Assembly: GCA_002239105.1 (NCBI GenBank)
Contig: MPNQ01000007.1
Coordinates: forward strand, 62,001 to 126,000
Direction of reading: 5' to 3'
Length of the DNA: 64,000 bases
DNA from: a marine group bacterium Sva0996 bin134
GTDB lineage: Bacteria; Actinomycetota; Acidimicrobiia; Acidimicrobiales; Bin134
Shown: positions 1-9,351 of the stretch, in pieces
How positions within the stretch are numbered: the first letter of the stretch is position 1
How the letters are laid out: each line of letters starts with the position of its first letter
The notes under the pieces: generated by a model
The model's database searches: none
Seen by the model: only the letters and a program-made list of their open reading frames with translations
Told to the model about the DNA's origin: nothing
Made by a program: the position numbers and the translations under genes

Positions 1-1210
1 TCATCTCTAGCCGCTCCCGCAACGCCGACGACCACGGGGAGATGTCGTTGGTGAGACAGGCCACGGGAAGCTCCCGACGGGACATCTCGGACACGAAGTC
101 TCGAGCTCCGGATCGAACGGTGTACTGAGCCAAGAACTGCTCGGTCAGCTCTATCGGATCGTCGTCCAACCCAACCCCTTCCCACAACTCCGCCGGGGTG
201 ATGCGGCCCAAAACTGCCTGGTGGTGGAGCTGCTGCACGCTCTCCTCGTCAACCTCAGAGCCGCGCTGGTCAGCGAAATCGGCCAGAAGCTTGGCTGGCT
301 CTTCGGCCGGCTCGAACAGCACCCCGAGCGGGTTCAATACCACCATCCGCAACCGTCGAGATGGAGGCTGCGCCGCGGTGGAGCCCGTGGTCCGGGCCAG
401 CGATTCTTGGGAAATGGTTGGGTCGGTGCTGCGATCGCGGGCTCGGCGCTCCAGCAGATACCCGGCAACCGCGATGAGCACCGACAGGCCTACCAGCACG
501 AACGCCGCCCAGGCCACCCACCTGAGGGTCACCGCCGTGCCGCTCTCATCTTGCGCGGACATCTCTAGGCGGGTCGCTTGATTACCCCCAAACCCCAGAA
601 CTTCTTCCCGCTCGGGGCCCACCGGCAGATCCAACACCACCCGCATGGTGACCCCGTCCAATAGGCCCTCCAAGTCGGGAGTGGACTCGCCTAAGGGGTT
701 GCCGCCCAGGCGCTCGGTGAGCTCGGTGTCGGTGAACAGGTCCAGTCCGTCCGACAAATCGACCACTCCGGTAACCCGGTAGTCGGTCTTGGCGAAAGAG
801 GTCTCGCGTTCAAAGGTGAAGTCCCGGAACACTTCCTCAGATCCGAAGATCTCAGCCAACACCGCCTCAAGCTGCTCGGGGGATCCGAAGGGCTTGGAGG
901 CGGAGAAGCTGGTACGGCCTTGGTCATCAAGGCGCGGATCGCTGTACGACCAGCCCGAGGCAGGGTCTTCAATGTCCTCGGTCAGCAGCAGAGAGGTGAT
1001 TTCGGGTGCCCGGGCCATCGCGTCGGCGTCTAGGGCCACATCAACCGTGACCACCCCGGAACCGTCTTCGTTGAAGCCGATGCCCACCTTGATCTCCGCT
1101 TGGCAGGCGGTCAGGCCCAATATCACCACCAAGAGGAGCGCGCCCCTGCGGGCTATTGCCGACACGCCAGCCCGTTGCCTCGCGGCCCCCCTGCGAACCA
1201 CCGCTGGCAT
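1..1210 (-). CDS. LppM/DUF3153-like lipoprotein with a C-terminal HAD-like domain (3' end outside window)
   Basis: The frame is open from ATG at 1210 to the window edge, so the C-terminus is missing. It starts 4 bases after the clpC stop and is probably co-transcribed. The N-terminus has a hydrophobic stretch ending in a lipobox (LTAC, Cys about residue 36). An extracytoplasmic part rich in 'DGSG' and 'DLSDGLD' turns resembles LppM/DUF3153 proteins. One membrane segment follows at about residues 228-250. From about residue 283 there is a HAD-hydrolase-like region: the motif I position reads VVLNPLGVLF, with both expected Asp residues absent, while a motif II-like LTND is kept near residue 383. 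The lipoprotein and membrane parts are clear; the HAD reading is inference from motif spacing. If correct, the cytoplasmic domain is probably catalytically dead. Confidence 0.7.
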   Translation of the reverse strand, partial: MPAVVRRGAARQRAGVSAIARRGALLLVVILGLTACQAEIKVGIGFNEDGSGVVTVDVALDADAMARAPEITSLLLTEDIEDPASGWSYSDPRLDDQGRTSFSASKPFGSPEQLEAVLAEIFGSEEVFRDFTFERETSFAKTDYRVTGVVDLSDGLDLFTDTELTERLGGNPLGESTPDLEGLLDGVTMRVVLDLPVGPEREEVLGFGGNQATRLEMSAQDESGTAVTLRWVAWAAFVLVGLSVLIAVAGYLLERRARDRSTDPTISQESLARTTGSTAAQPPSRRLRMVVLNPLGVLFEPAEEPAKLLADFADQRGSEVDEESVQQLHHQAVLGRITPAELWEGVGLDDDPIELTEQFLAQYTVRSGARDFVSEMSRRELPVACLTNDISPWSSALRERLEM

Positions 1211-1214
1211 TTGA

Positions 1215-3730
1215 CTATGCGCCGGCCATTTCTTCCAGCGGGGGCGGTTCGAAGCCCTCGATCGCCCGGAAGATGATCCGCTCCGAGCCGGGTTCGTCGG
1301 GATCGTCCTCTGCGTCGACCAAAATCGTCTCGCCGGCTCGGAACTCCTTCCACAGGAGCCGCTCCGACAGCGGGTCCTCCACCAGCCGCTGGATGGCCCG
1401 GCGCAGCGGGCGAGCGCCCAGAGTGGGGTCGTAGCCCCGGAGGGCCAGCAGAACCTTGGCCGAGTCGGTGAGCTCCAAACCGATTCCCTGGCCCTCAAGC
1501 TGGTTTTGCAAACGCTTGATCATCAAGTCCACGATCCGGGTCACCTCCGCCCGGGTCAGCTCGTGGAACACGATGACCTCGTCGATGCGGTTCAAGAATT
1601 CGGGGCGGAAGTGGTCTTTGAGCGCGTCGGTGACCTTCTCCTTCATGCGCTCATAGGTGATGGCCTCATCGTTCTTGGTGAATCCCAGATTGGCCTTGCG
1701 CAGGTTCTGGGTTCCCAGGTTGGAGGTCATGATGAGCACGGTATTGCGGAAGTCCACCGACCGGCCCTGGCTGTCGGTCAAACGACCCTCCTCCAAGATC
1801 TGTAGGAGGGTGTTGAACACGTCGGGGTGAGCTTTTTCAATCTCGTCGAACAACACCACCGAGAACGGCTTGCGGCGCACCGCCTCAGTTAGCTGACCGC
1901 CCTCTTCGTAGCCGACGTAGCCCGGCGGAGAGCCCACCAGCCGGCTGACCGTGTGCTTCTCCATGTACTCGGACATGTCTAGGGCGATGAGAGCCTGCTC
2001 GTCGCCGAATAGGAACTCGGCCAGCGTCTTGGCCAGCTCGGTCTTGCCCACGCCTGATGGGCCCAAGAAGATGAACGACCCGCTGGGGCGCTTGGGGTCT
2101 TTGAGGCCGGCGCGGGTACGGCGGATGGCCTGCGACACCGCCTTTATGGAGTCCTCTTGGCCGACGACCCGCTTGTGCAGCTCGTCTTCCATGCGCAGGA
2201 GCTTGGCCGTCTCCTCCTCGGTGAGCTTGTAGACGGGAATGCCGGTCCAGATGGACAAAACCTCGGCCACCGCCTCCTCGTCCACCTCGTCGAACAGATC
2301 CACGCCCTTGGCCCGGATCTCCTCCTCCATCTGCTCCTTGCCGGCCAGCAGCTCCTTCTCCTGGTCGCGTAGCCGCCCGGCCTCTTCGAAGTCCTGCTGC
2401 TCCACCGCGCTCTTCTTCTGGGACACGACCTGGGAGAGCTGGCTCTCAAAGTCCTTGTAGTCGGTCGGGGTATCCATCCGCTTGATGCGCAGGCGGGAGC
2501 CAGCCTCGTCAATCAAGTCGATGGCTTTGTCGGGAAGGTGGCGGTCGGAGATGTAGCGGTCAGCCAGGTTGGCCGATGCCACCAGGGCCTGGTCGGTGAT
2601 GGTGACCCGGTGGTGGGCCTCGTAGCGGTCTCTCAGCCCCTTGAGGATCTCGATGGTGTGGGCGATGGTGGGCTCTTCCACCTTTACCGGCTGGAACCGG
2701 CGCTCCAGCGCCGAGTCCTTCTCCAGGTGCTTGCGGTACTCGTCGAGGGTGGTAGCCCCGATGGTCTGGAGCTCGCCCCGAGCCAGCATGGGCTTGAGGA
2801 TGGAGGCGGCGTCGATGGCGCCCTCGGCCGCACCCGCGCCCACCAGGGTGTGCAGCTCGTCGATGAACAAGATGATGTCGCCCCGGGTCTTGATCTCCTT
2901 GAGCACCTTCTTGAGGCGCTCCTCGAAATCACCCCGATAGCGGGACCCGGCCACCAGTGCGCCCAGATCGAGGGTGTAAAGCTGCTTGTTGCGGATGGTC
3001 TCGGGAACATCGTCGGCCGCGATCTTCTGGGCCAAGCCCTCCACGATGGCGGTCTTGCCCACTCCCGGCTCGCCCACCAGCACGGGGTTGTTCTTGGTGC
3101 GGCGCGAGAGGATCTGCATCACCCGCTCGGACTCCCGGCCCCGGCCGATCACCGGGTCGAGCGCCTTCTCCCGGGCCAGCTGGGTGAGGTTGCGGCCGAA
3201 CTGGTCGAGCACGTGGGAGCCCGACGACGACTCGCCGCCGCTGCACCGGGAGAGGTGGTGGCCTTGTCCGACGAACCTGCGCCCTGCGGGCCGCCGTAGC
3301 CCGACAACAGCTGGATCACCTGCTGGCGGACCCGGGACAGGTCTGCCCCCAGCTTCACCAGCACTTGGGCGGCCACGCCCTCGCCCTCTCGAATCAATCC
3401 CAGCAGGATGTGCTCGGTGCCGATGTAGTTGTGGCCGAGCTGAAGCGCCTCTCGCAGCGACAGCTCCAGCACCTTCTTGGCCCGAGGGGTGAAGGGGATA
3501 TGGCCCGACGGGGAAGACCCGCCCTGGCCGATGATCTCCTCCACCTGGTTGCGCACCGCCTCCAGGGAGATTCCCAGCGACTCCAGCGACTTGGCCGCCA
3601 CTCCCTCACCCTCGTGAATCAGGCCCAGCAAGATGTGCTCGGTGCCGATGTAGTTGTGGTGAAGCAGGCGCGCTTCCTCCTGCGCCAGCACAACGACCCG
3701 GCGAGCTCGATCTGTGAATCTCTCGAACAC
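1215..3730 (-). pseudogene. clpC: ATP-dependent Clp protease ATP-binding subunit ClpC, split by a frameshift
   Basis: Two overlapping frames together make a full-length ClpC. The first (GTG at 3730, preceded by a GGGAG ribosome site) carries both Clp_N repeats, each with EHILLGLI. The second (open from 3212 down to 1215) carries the D1 Walker A GEPGVGKT, a UVR-type coiled region, the D2 Walker A GPSGVGKT and the C-terminal D2-small domain. The switch lies in the variable linker at about 3228-3246, in a GCG-repeat stretch, and is explained by one missing base. ClpC unfolds substrates for the ClpP protease and is essential in mycobacteria, so a sequencing or assembly error is more likely than true loss. 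The position after lysS matches actinobacterial gene order. Confidence 0.85.
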
Positions 3731-3887
3731 GGCAATCTCCCGATAGAGGCCTCAACTCGAAGTGTAACCATCCCACCCCCCCATTTCGTTCCCGGAGCCC
3801 CAACCGCCCCCCATTCCGACGCCTCCGATGCCGCCACAGCCCGATCTTGATGGGGAGAAATGGGGACTGCGCCACTACGCTTAATTC
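3731..3887. promoter_or_regulatory. Divergent intergenic region between clpC and the polyprenyl synthase gene
   Basis: These 157 bases separate two divergent genes and must hold both promoters. The sequence contains C-runs but no long hairpin. A TACGCT hexamer at 3876-3881 ends 6 bases before the GTG of the plus-strand gene, which has no Shine-Dalgarno, so that transcript may be leaderless. No heat-shock operator (such as a CIRCE or HspR repeat) was recognised on the clpC side. Confidence 0.4.
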
Positions 3888-4883
3888 GTGGTTCGCAGCC
3901 CCCTCGATCTGATTCCCACCATGGGGCGCGACCTGGAGCGGCTGGAGTCAAAGCTGGAGAAGTCCGTCCATACCCAGGATCCGTTTCTCACTGAGGTGGC
4001 CAGCCATCTCATCCGGGCCGGGGGCAAGCGAGTTCGGCCGGGGTTCGTGATCGCGTCGGCGGCCATCTCCACGAACGAGCCAGTGCCCGCTGAAGAAGAC
4101 GTGCTCACCGGCGGTGTGGCGGTGGAGCTGGTTCATCTGGGATCGCTGTACCACGACGACGTTATGGACGAGGCCCAGGTACGGCGAAACGTGGCCAGCG
4201 TGAACGCCAAATGGGGCAACCTCCGGGCCATCCTGGCCGGTGATTTCCTGCTGGCCCGGGCCTCAGAGCTCGCCGCCTCGCTGGGCACCGAGGTGGCCGG
4301 GCTGCTGGCCGCCACCATCGGGCGGCTGTGCGAAGGCCAAGTGCGGGAGTTGCAGGACACCGGCAACCCCTACCGCACCGAGACCTCCTACACCGATTCC
4401 ATCGAGGGCAAGACCGCCTCCTTGCTGGCCACCTCCTGCCGCATCGGCGCCCTGGTGGCCGGGCTGGATCGGCCGACGGTGGACACCCTCACCGAGTTTG
4501 GCCGCTACTACGGACTGGCCTTCCAGGTGGTGGACGACATCTTGGACATCGTGGCCACCGACGAGCACCTGGGAAAGCCTTCGGGCAACGACCTTCACGA
4601 GGGGATATACACCCTGCCGGTGATCCGGGCGCTGGAAACCGACTGCGCCCCCCAGCTTCTGGAACTGCTGGGGGCGACGGTGTCGGACGCAAACATCCGA
4701 TCAGCCCTGCAATTGGTGCGAACCAGCGGCGGGGTGGACGAGGCCCTTGAAGTGGCCCGGCAATATGTACAACAGGCATCGAACAGCCTGGAGTCACTGC
4801 CCCCCACCAAGGCGACCGCGGCACTACAGGTAGCCACCGACCATCTCATCGACCGGGCCCGCATCCCCCTCGGAGATCACTAG
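3888..4883 (+). CDS. Polyprenyl diphosphate synthase (trans-isoprenyl synthase)
   Basis: This enzyme adds isopentenyl diphosphate units to an allylic primer to make long prenyl chains, for example for menaquinone. The first Asp-rich motif is DDVMD at residues 90-94 and the second is DDILD near residue 216. GGKRVRPG (about 45-52) is the usual substrate-binding motif. The residues 4-5 positions before the first motif are small (Gly, Ser) rather than aromatic, which in this family goes with long products; chain length is otherwise not decidable. The length (331 aa) is normal. The GTG start has no ribosome site, and a TACGCT hexamer lies 6 bases upstream. The gene stands alone on the plus strand between lysS and clpC. 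Confidence 0.9.
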   Translation: MVRSPLDLIPTMGRDLERLESKLEKSVHTQDPFLTEVASHLIRAGGKRVRPGFVIASAAISTNEPVPAEEDVLTGGVAVELVHLGSLYHDDVMDEAQVRRNVASVNAKWGNLRAILAGDFLLARASELAASLGTEVAGLLAATIGRLCEGQVRELQDTGNPYRTETSYTDSIEGKTASLLATSCRIGALVAGLDRPTVDTLTEFGRYYGLAFQVVDDILDIVATDEHLGKPSGNDLHEGIYTLPVIRALETDCAPQLLELLGATVSDANIRSALQLVRTSGGVDEALEVARQYVQQASNSLESLPPTKATAALQVATDHLIDRARIPLGDH

Positions 4884-4898
4884 CGGGCTGGCTGCCGC

Positions 4899-6308
4899 TT
4901 ACCGCTCCGGGGGTTCGGGGCGCAGTGTCGGGAACAGGATCACGTCGCGGATGCTGGGCACGTCGGCCAGCAGCATGGCCAGGCGGTCCATGCCCACCCC
5001 CAGACCACCGGTGGGGGGCAATCCGAACTCCAGCGCCCGCAGATAGTCCCAGTCCACCGCCATGGCCTCGGCGTCGCCCGCATCCCGGTCGGCGGCCTGG
5101 TCTTCGAAGCGGGCCCGCTGCTCGTCGGGGTCGGTCAGCTCGCTGAAGGCGTTGGCCAGCTCCCGGCCGGCCACGATGGCCTCGAAGCGCTCCACCCAGC
5201 CGGGGTGCTCGCGGTGCTCCCGGGCCAGGGGCGACACCTCCTTGGGGTAATCACACACGAACACCGGGCCCCACAGCTCGGCCTCGGTGGTCTTCTCGTA
5301 GAGCTCCAACAGGAGCTTGCCCGGCCCCCAGCGTTCCTCCACCGGGATCTCCCGGGCCGCGCAGTGCGACCGCAGCTCGGCTATTGGGGTGTCGAGGTCC
5401 AAATCCAAGCCACTGTGTTCGGCCAGCAGATCGGTGAACCGGGCTCGGCGCCACGGCGGGGTCAGGTCCAGTTCCCGCCCGCCGTAGCTGATGACGGTGG
5501 TGCCCTTCAGCGCCAAGGCCAGATCGGCAACCAGATGCTCGACCAACTCCATGATGTCGCCGTAGTCGGCGTAGGCCCAGTACAGCTCCAACATTGTGAA
5601 TTCGGGATTGTGGCGAGTGGAGATGCCCTCGTTTCGGAACACTCGGGCAATCTCATACACCCGCTCCAGCCCGCCCACCACCAGGCGCTTCAGGTACAGC
5701 TCGGGGGCGATCCTCAAAAAGAGCTCTATGTCCAGCGCGTTGTGGTGGGTGCTGAACGGCCGGGCCAGCGCGCCTCCGGGCACCGGGTGGAACACCGGTG
5801 TCTCCACCTCGATGAACCCGCGCTCTTCCAGCCATCGCCGGGTGAACGACATCATCTCGGATCGCAGTCGGAGGGCCTGGCGGGCCTCCTCGGTCACCCA
5901 CAAGTCGACATAGCGCTGGCGGAAACGGGTGTCGGGATCGGACAGCCCGTGCCACTTGTCGGGAAAGCTCCGCCGGGCCTCGGCCAGCAGCTCCCACTGC
6001 TCCACCTTCACCGACAGCTCGCCCTTCCGGGTCTTCATCACCTCGCCGCTCACCCCCACCCAATCGCCCAGGGACAGGTCGCAGAACCCGTCGTAATCGG
6101 GGGTGACCTTGGAGGGAGCGAAGAGCTGGATGCGGCCAGTGGCGTCTTGAAGGGTGGCGAACGCCAGCCGACCCTGGACCCGCCGGAGCATGATCCGCCC
6201 CGCCACCGACACCTGCTGGCCGGTCTCGGCGCCGGACTCGATCTCGCCGTGGCGCTCGTGGCACTCGGCCGCAGTGGCGGTGGTTTCGAACCGGTAGGGA
6301 GTGCTCAC
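4899..6308 (-). CDS. lysS: Lysyl-tRNA synthetase, class II
   Basis: It charges tRNA-Lys. The N-terminal OB-fold anticodon-binding domain spans about residues 30-130. It is followed by the class II core with motif 2 (FRNEGIS, then RHNPEFTMLE) near residue 227 and motif 3 (GVGMDRLAM) near residue 437. It is 469 aa, slightly shorter than the common 490-510 aa form, with a short N-terminus. The start is GTG at 6308, nine bases after the coaX stop. It is the last gene of the minus-strand folate/pantothenate/NAD run, as in mycobacteria. It converges with the polyprenyl synthase gene across only 15 bases. Confidence 0.95.
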   Translation of the reverse strand: MSTPYRFETTATAAECHERHGEIESGAETGQQVSVAGRIMLRRVQGRLAFATLQDATGRIQLFAPSKVTPDYDGFCDLSLGDWVGVSGEVMKTRKGELSVKVEQWELLAEARRSFPDKWHGLSDPDTRFRQRYVDLWVTEEARQALRLRSEMMSFTRRWLEERGFIEVETPVFHPVPGGALARPFSTHHNALDIELFLRIAPELYLKRLVVGGLERVYEIARVFRNEGISTRHNPEFTMLELYWAYADYGDIMELVEHLVADLALALKGTTVISYGGRELDLTPPWRRARFTDLLAEHSGLDLDLDTPIAELRSHCAAREIPVEERWGPGKLLLELYEKTTEAELWGPVFVCDYPKEVSPLAREHREHPGWVERFEAIVAGRELANAFSELTDPDEQRARFEDQAADRDAGDAEAMAVDWDYLRALEFGLPPTGGLGVGMDRLAMLLADVPSIRDVILFPTLRPEPPER

Positions 6309-6317
6309 CGATCGGCC

Positions 6318-7112
6318 TTACTGGTTGCGCCGGTGGACAAGCCACAGCCCGTGGAGGGTGAGGTAGGGCTCGACATGTTGGATGGTCTGCGACAGCGGAG
6401 CGATCAGGTGGGCCAGCCCTCCGGTGGCGATGACGATCGGCTCGCCCTCCAATACCGCGGAGAACCGGCTCACCATGCCGTCTATCTGGGACACGAACCC
6501 GTAGATGACCCCCGATTGGATTGACTCCATCGTTGTCTTGCCGATCACGCTGCGGGGCTCGGTCAGCGCCACCGGTCCCAGTGCGGCCGCCCGGCCCACC
6601 ATGGCGTCCAGGCTGACCTCGATGCCTGGACCGATGGCTCCGCCCAAGAATTCTCCGACTTCGGAGATCACGTCGAAGTTATTGGTGGTGCCGAAGTCCA
6701 CAATCACCGCCGGTCCCCCGTAGAGGTGGTGGGTGGCCACCGCGTTGGCAATGCGATCAGCCCCCACCTCGCGGGGGTTGTCATACAGGATGGGGATGCC
6801 GCTGCGGGTGCCGGGCTCGATCACCACCGGGTCGAACTCGAAGTAGCGCTGCACCATCATCCGCACGCTCTCGCGGATGCGGGGCACCCCCGAGCACACC
6901 GCAACTCCGGTCAGATCCTCCTCCATGCCCACATCGATGCTGTCCAGCAGGCTCCGCAGCAGAACGGCGACCTCGTCGGGGGTGCGCTCGTGCACAGTAG
7001 ACAGGCGCCAGTGCTCGATCAGCCCGTCGTCGGCCCGGCAGTCCTCGGCGCGCTCAGCCTCGTACAGGCCAACCACCGTCTGGGTATTGCCGATATCGAG
7101 GGCCAACAGCAT
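6318..7112 (-). CDS. coaX: Type III pantothenate kinase
   Basis: CoaX phosphorylates pantothenate, the first step of coenzyme A synthesis. The N-terminal phosphate-binding motif DIGNTQT (residues 6-12), GADRIANA near 116 and the GPGIEVSLDAM region are those of the type III family. The usual DFGTATTFD motif reads DFGTTNNFD here, a conservative variant. The length (264 aa) is normal. The gene follows panC and nadC in the same direction, so pantothenate synthesis and activation are transcribed together. The start ATG at 7112 has no close overlap with nadC (25-base gap). Confidence 0.93.
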   Translation of the reverse strand: MLLALDIGNTQTVVGLYEAERAEDCRADDGLIEHWRLSTVHERTPDEVAVLLRSLLDSIDVGMEEDLTGVAVCSGVPRIRESVRMMVQRYFEFDPVVIEPGTRSGIPILYDNPREVGADRIANAVATHHLYGGPAVIVDFGTTNNFDVISEVGEFLGGAIGPGIEVSLDAMVGRAAALGPVALTEPRSVIGKTTMESIQSGVIYGFVSQIDGMVSRFSAVLEGEPIVIATGGLAHLIAPLSQTIQHVEPYLTLHGLWLVHRRNQ

Positions 7113-7137
7113 GGGAACTCCTGATCTTCCGTCCTGA

Positions 7138-8013
7138 TTATCCTTCTTGGCTCGGGTCAGGAGCTTCCTTTACGTCGAGGGCGATGTCCAAAGCCGGGGC
7201 CGAGTTGGTGAGACGGCCCACCGAAATGAAGTCCACTCCGGTGGCGGCGTACTCGGCCACCGTCTCCAGGGTGATGCCCCCACTCACCTCCAGCAGGCAG
7301 TGGTGACCGGCGGCCCGGGCCACGCAGGCCCGAACTTCTGCGGGGGCCATGTTGTCCAACAACAAGGCGTCGGCGCCCGCGGCCAAAGCATCGTCCACCT
7401 GTTGAATGCGGTCGCATTCCACGTAGACGATGCGGCCCGGCCACCTCTGGCGGGCGGCCGCCACCCCGTCGGGGATGCTGATGACGGCCAGGTGATTGTC
7501 CTTGAACATCACCCAGTCGGACAGCCCCGTCCGGTGGTTGTCGCCGCCGCCGGCCCGCACGGCCGCCTTTTCCAGCACTCGCAGGCCGGGAGTGGTCTTG
7601 CGGGTGTCCCGTATGCGGACTCGGCCCGAGCCCGCCGACGCGGCCGCCGCTGCGTATCGGGACACCTCGGTGGCGATGCCCGACAGGTGGCTCAAGAAAT
7701 TCAATGCGGTGCGCTCCGCGGTCAGCACCGAGGCCCGCGACCCGGCGACCGCGGCCAGCGTCTGGCCCGCGCTCACCGGATCCCCATCGGCGACCCGCCA
7801 ATCAATGGCCACCGAGGGATCCACTTGGCAGAACACCTCGGTGGCACAAGCTCGCCCGGCCAAGCGGCCCGCGGTTCGGGCCACGATGTAAGCGGTGATG
7901 TCGGCGGGTGGGAGAAGCAACGAGGTGAGATCGCCCAGCGGTCCCAGGTCTTCGGCCAACGCCGTGGTGACTGCGGCCTGCACTTCCTCGGAGGGGGGAT
8001 CAAAGCCGGTCAA
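7138..8013 (-). CDS. nadC: Nicotinate-nucleotide pyrophosphorylase (quinolinate phosphoribosyltransferase)
   Basis: NadC converts quinolinate and PRPP to nicotinate mononucleotide in de novo NAD synthesis. Family signatures are visible: TAERTALNFLSHLSGIAT (about residues 98-115), RDTRKTTPGLR (135-145), GGGDNHRTGLSD, and the C-terminal LEVSGGIT and DFISVGRLTNSAP phosphate-binding segments. The length of 291 aa is normal. Its start overlaps the end of panC by 14 bases, so translation is coupled. In many actinobacteria nadB and nadA lie beside it; they are absent from this window, and nadC occupies the place that panD holds in mycobacteria. Confidence 0.95.
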   Translation of the reverse strand: MTGFDPPSEEVQAAVTTALAEDLGPLGDLTSLLLPPADITAYIVARTAGRLAGRACATEVFCQVDPSVAIDWRVADGDPVSAGQTLAAVAGSRASVLTAERTALNFLSHLSGIATEVSRYAAAAASAGSGRVRIRDTRKTTPGLRVLEKAAVRAGGGDNHRTGLSDWVMFKDNHLAVISIPDGVAAARQRWPGRIVYVECDRIQQVDDALAAGADALLLDNMAPAEVRACVARAAGHHCLLEVSGGITLETVAEYAATGVDFISVGRLTNSAPALDIALDVKEAPDPSQEG

Positions 8014-8872
8014 GGTCCACCCCTATGTTGTCGATGAGGCGGGCTCGGCCGATTCGAGCGGCCACCAGCAGGCGCAACTCGCCTTCCAGCACAACGGGGC
8101 GACCCAGCGAGGCGGCGTCCACCACCGCGGCGTATTCGGGGGCTGCCTTGGACTCGGCCGCCAACACCGCGGCCATAACCGCCTCCACCTCGTCAGGGTT
8201 TCGGCTGCCGCCGACAACCGCGTCCCGCCCCGCTTGCAGCCCCCGCCACAGCACGGTGGCGGCGGGCCGCTCGTCGGACGACAGGTACACGTTGCGGCTG
8301 GACATGGCTAAACCGTCGGACTCGCGGAAAGTGGGGCAGCCCACCACCTCCACCGGCAAGGACAAGTCGGCGGCCATCCGACGGATAATCGCCAGCTGCT
8401 GGTAGTCCTTCTCCCCGAAATAAGCCCGCCCCGGCCCCAGCATCGAGAACAGCTTGGCCACCACGGTGGTGACTCCGTCGAAGTGGGTGGGCCGGAACTC
8501 GCCCTCCAAAATGGCGTTCAGCCCCTCGACCGCTACCGAGGTGATTGGGGCCTGCGGATACATCTCCTCGGTGGAAGGAGCGAACACCAGCCCGGCGCCC
8601 GCCGCGGCGCACAGCTCTCGGTCTCTGTCCAAATCCCGGGGATAGGTCCCGTAATCCTCGCCCTCGGCGAACTGAAGCGGGTTCACGAAGATGCTCACCA
8701 CGGTGAGGTCGTTCTCGCCCGCCGAACGGGCCACCAGCGATTGGTGGCCCTCGTGGAGATAGCCCATCGTGGGCACCAGCCCGACCGTGCCGCCATGTCG
8801 GCGTGCGCCATCCACTGCCGCCCACAGCTCGGAAGCCCGCTCGACCACCGGCATTTCCTTGGCAGTGCTCAC
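8000..8872 (-). CDS. panC: Pantothenate synthetase
   Basis: PanC joins pantoate and beta-alanine using ATP. The HIGH-like motif lies in PTMGYLHEGHQSL (about residues 34-46), followed by FVNPLQFAEGEDYGTYPRD and the KMSKS-like MSSRNVYLS. The length (290 aa) is typical. The GTG start overlaps the folK stop in a GTGA arrangement and its 3' end overlaps nadC. No panD or panB is present, so beta-alanine and pantoate must be supplied by genes elsewhere. Confidence 0.96.
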   Translation of the reverse strand: MSTAKEMPVVERASELWAAVDGARRHGGTVGLVPTMGYLHEGHQSLVARSAGENDLTVVSIFVNPLQFAEGEDYGTYPRDLDRDRELCAAAGAGLVFAPSTEEMYPQAPITSVAVEGLNAILEGEFRPTHFDGVTTVVAKLFSMLGPGRAYFGEKDYQQLAIIRRMAADLSLPVEVVGCPTFRESDGLAMSSRNVYLSSDERPAATVLWRGLQAGRDAVVGGSRNPDEVEAVMAAVLAAESKAAPEYAAVVDAASLGRPVVLEGELRLLVAARIGRARLIDNIGVDLDRL

Positions 8873-9351
8873 AACACGCCCCCGCTCGCCTGAGAAGTGA
8901 GCTCTTCCCAGTCGCCCAAGCGACGACAGCCACCGGGCTCAGCATCGGCCCATCCCTCGGCGATATCGGGAGCCAACTCCGCAAGGGGCATCATCACGAA
9001 TGCCCGCTCGAACATGAGGGGATGGGGCACCACCAGATCGGGCTCGTCCACTGGCTCCTCATCCACCCACAAGACATCGACGTCCAACGTGCGAGGACCC
9101 CAATGGACTTCCCGCACCCGCTCAGCCGATGCCTCCAATGCCTGGCACAGCTCCAAGAGATCCCGCGTCGACCGGCTGGTCTCCAACTCGGCCACCATGT
9201 TCAGGAACTGGCCTTGGTCGGGGCCGCCCACAGGGTCGGACTCGTACACCCCGGAGACGGCTACGCAATCGCCGATGGCGGCCACCGCGGCTTTGAGGTA
9301 TCCCAATCGATCCCCCAAGTTGGATCCAAGGCCCAGAAAAGCCCTGGTCAT
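8869..9351 (-). CDS. folK: 2-amino-4-hydroxy-6-hydroxymethyldihydropteridine pyrophosphokinase
   Basis: FolK transfers pyrophosphate from ATP to the pterin before FolP. The start was set at ATG 9351 because it gives the family N-terminus AFLGLGSNLGDR and overlaps the folB stop in an ATGA arrangement; a longer upstream open frame merely shadows folB. The metal-binding RTLDVDVLW and the PHPLMFERAFVM segment are present. The product is about 160 aa, a normal length. It sits between folB and panC with 4-base overlaps on both sides. Confidence 0.93.
   Translation of the reverse strand: MTRAFLGLGSNLGDRLGYLKAAVAAIGDCVAVSGVYESDPVGGPDQGQFLNMVAELETSRSTRDLLELCQALEASAERVREVHWGPRTLDVDVLWVDEEPVDEPDLVVPHPLMFERAFVMMPLAELAPDIAEGWADAEPGGCRRLGDWEELTSQASGGVL

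Noticed and set aside
3149..3260. Programmed frameshift in clpC
   Set aside because: No slippery heptamer or downstream structure is seen; ClpC families do not use recoding. A one-base loss in a GCG repeat is simpler.
2538..3299. Long plus-strand open frame (253 codons) over clpC
   Set aside because: It is antisense to conserved ClpC motifs; high GC makes long antisense frames common. No protein family pattern is seen.
5205..6524. 439-codon plus-strand open frame over lysS
   Set aside because: It lies antisense to the catalytic core of LysS and coaX; its translation is repetitive and without family motifs.
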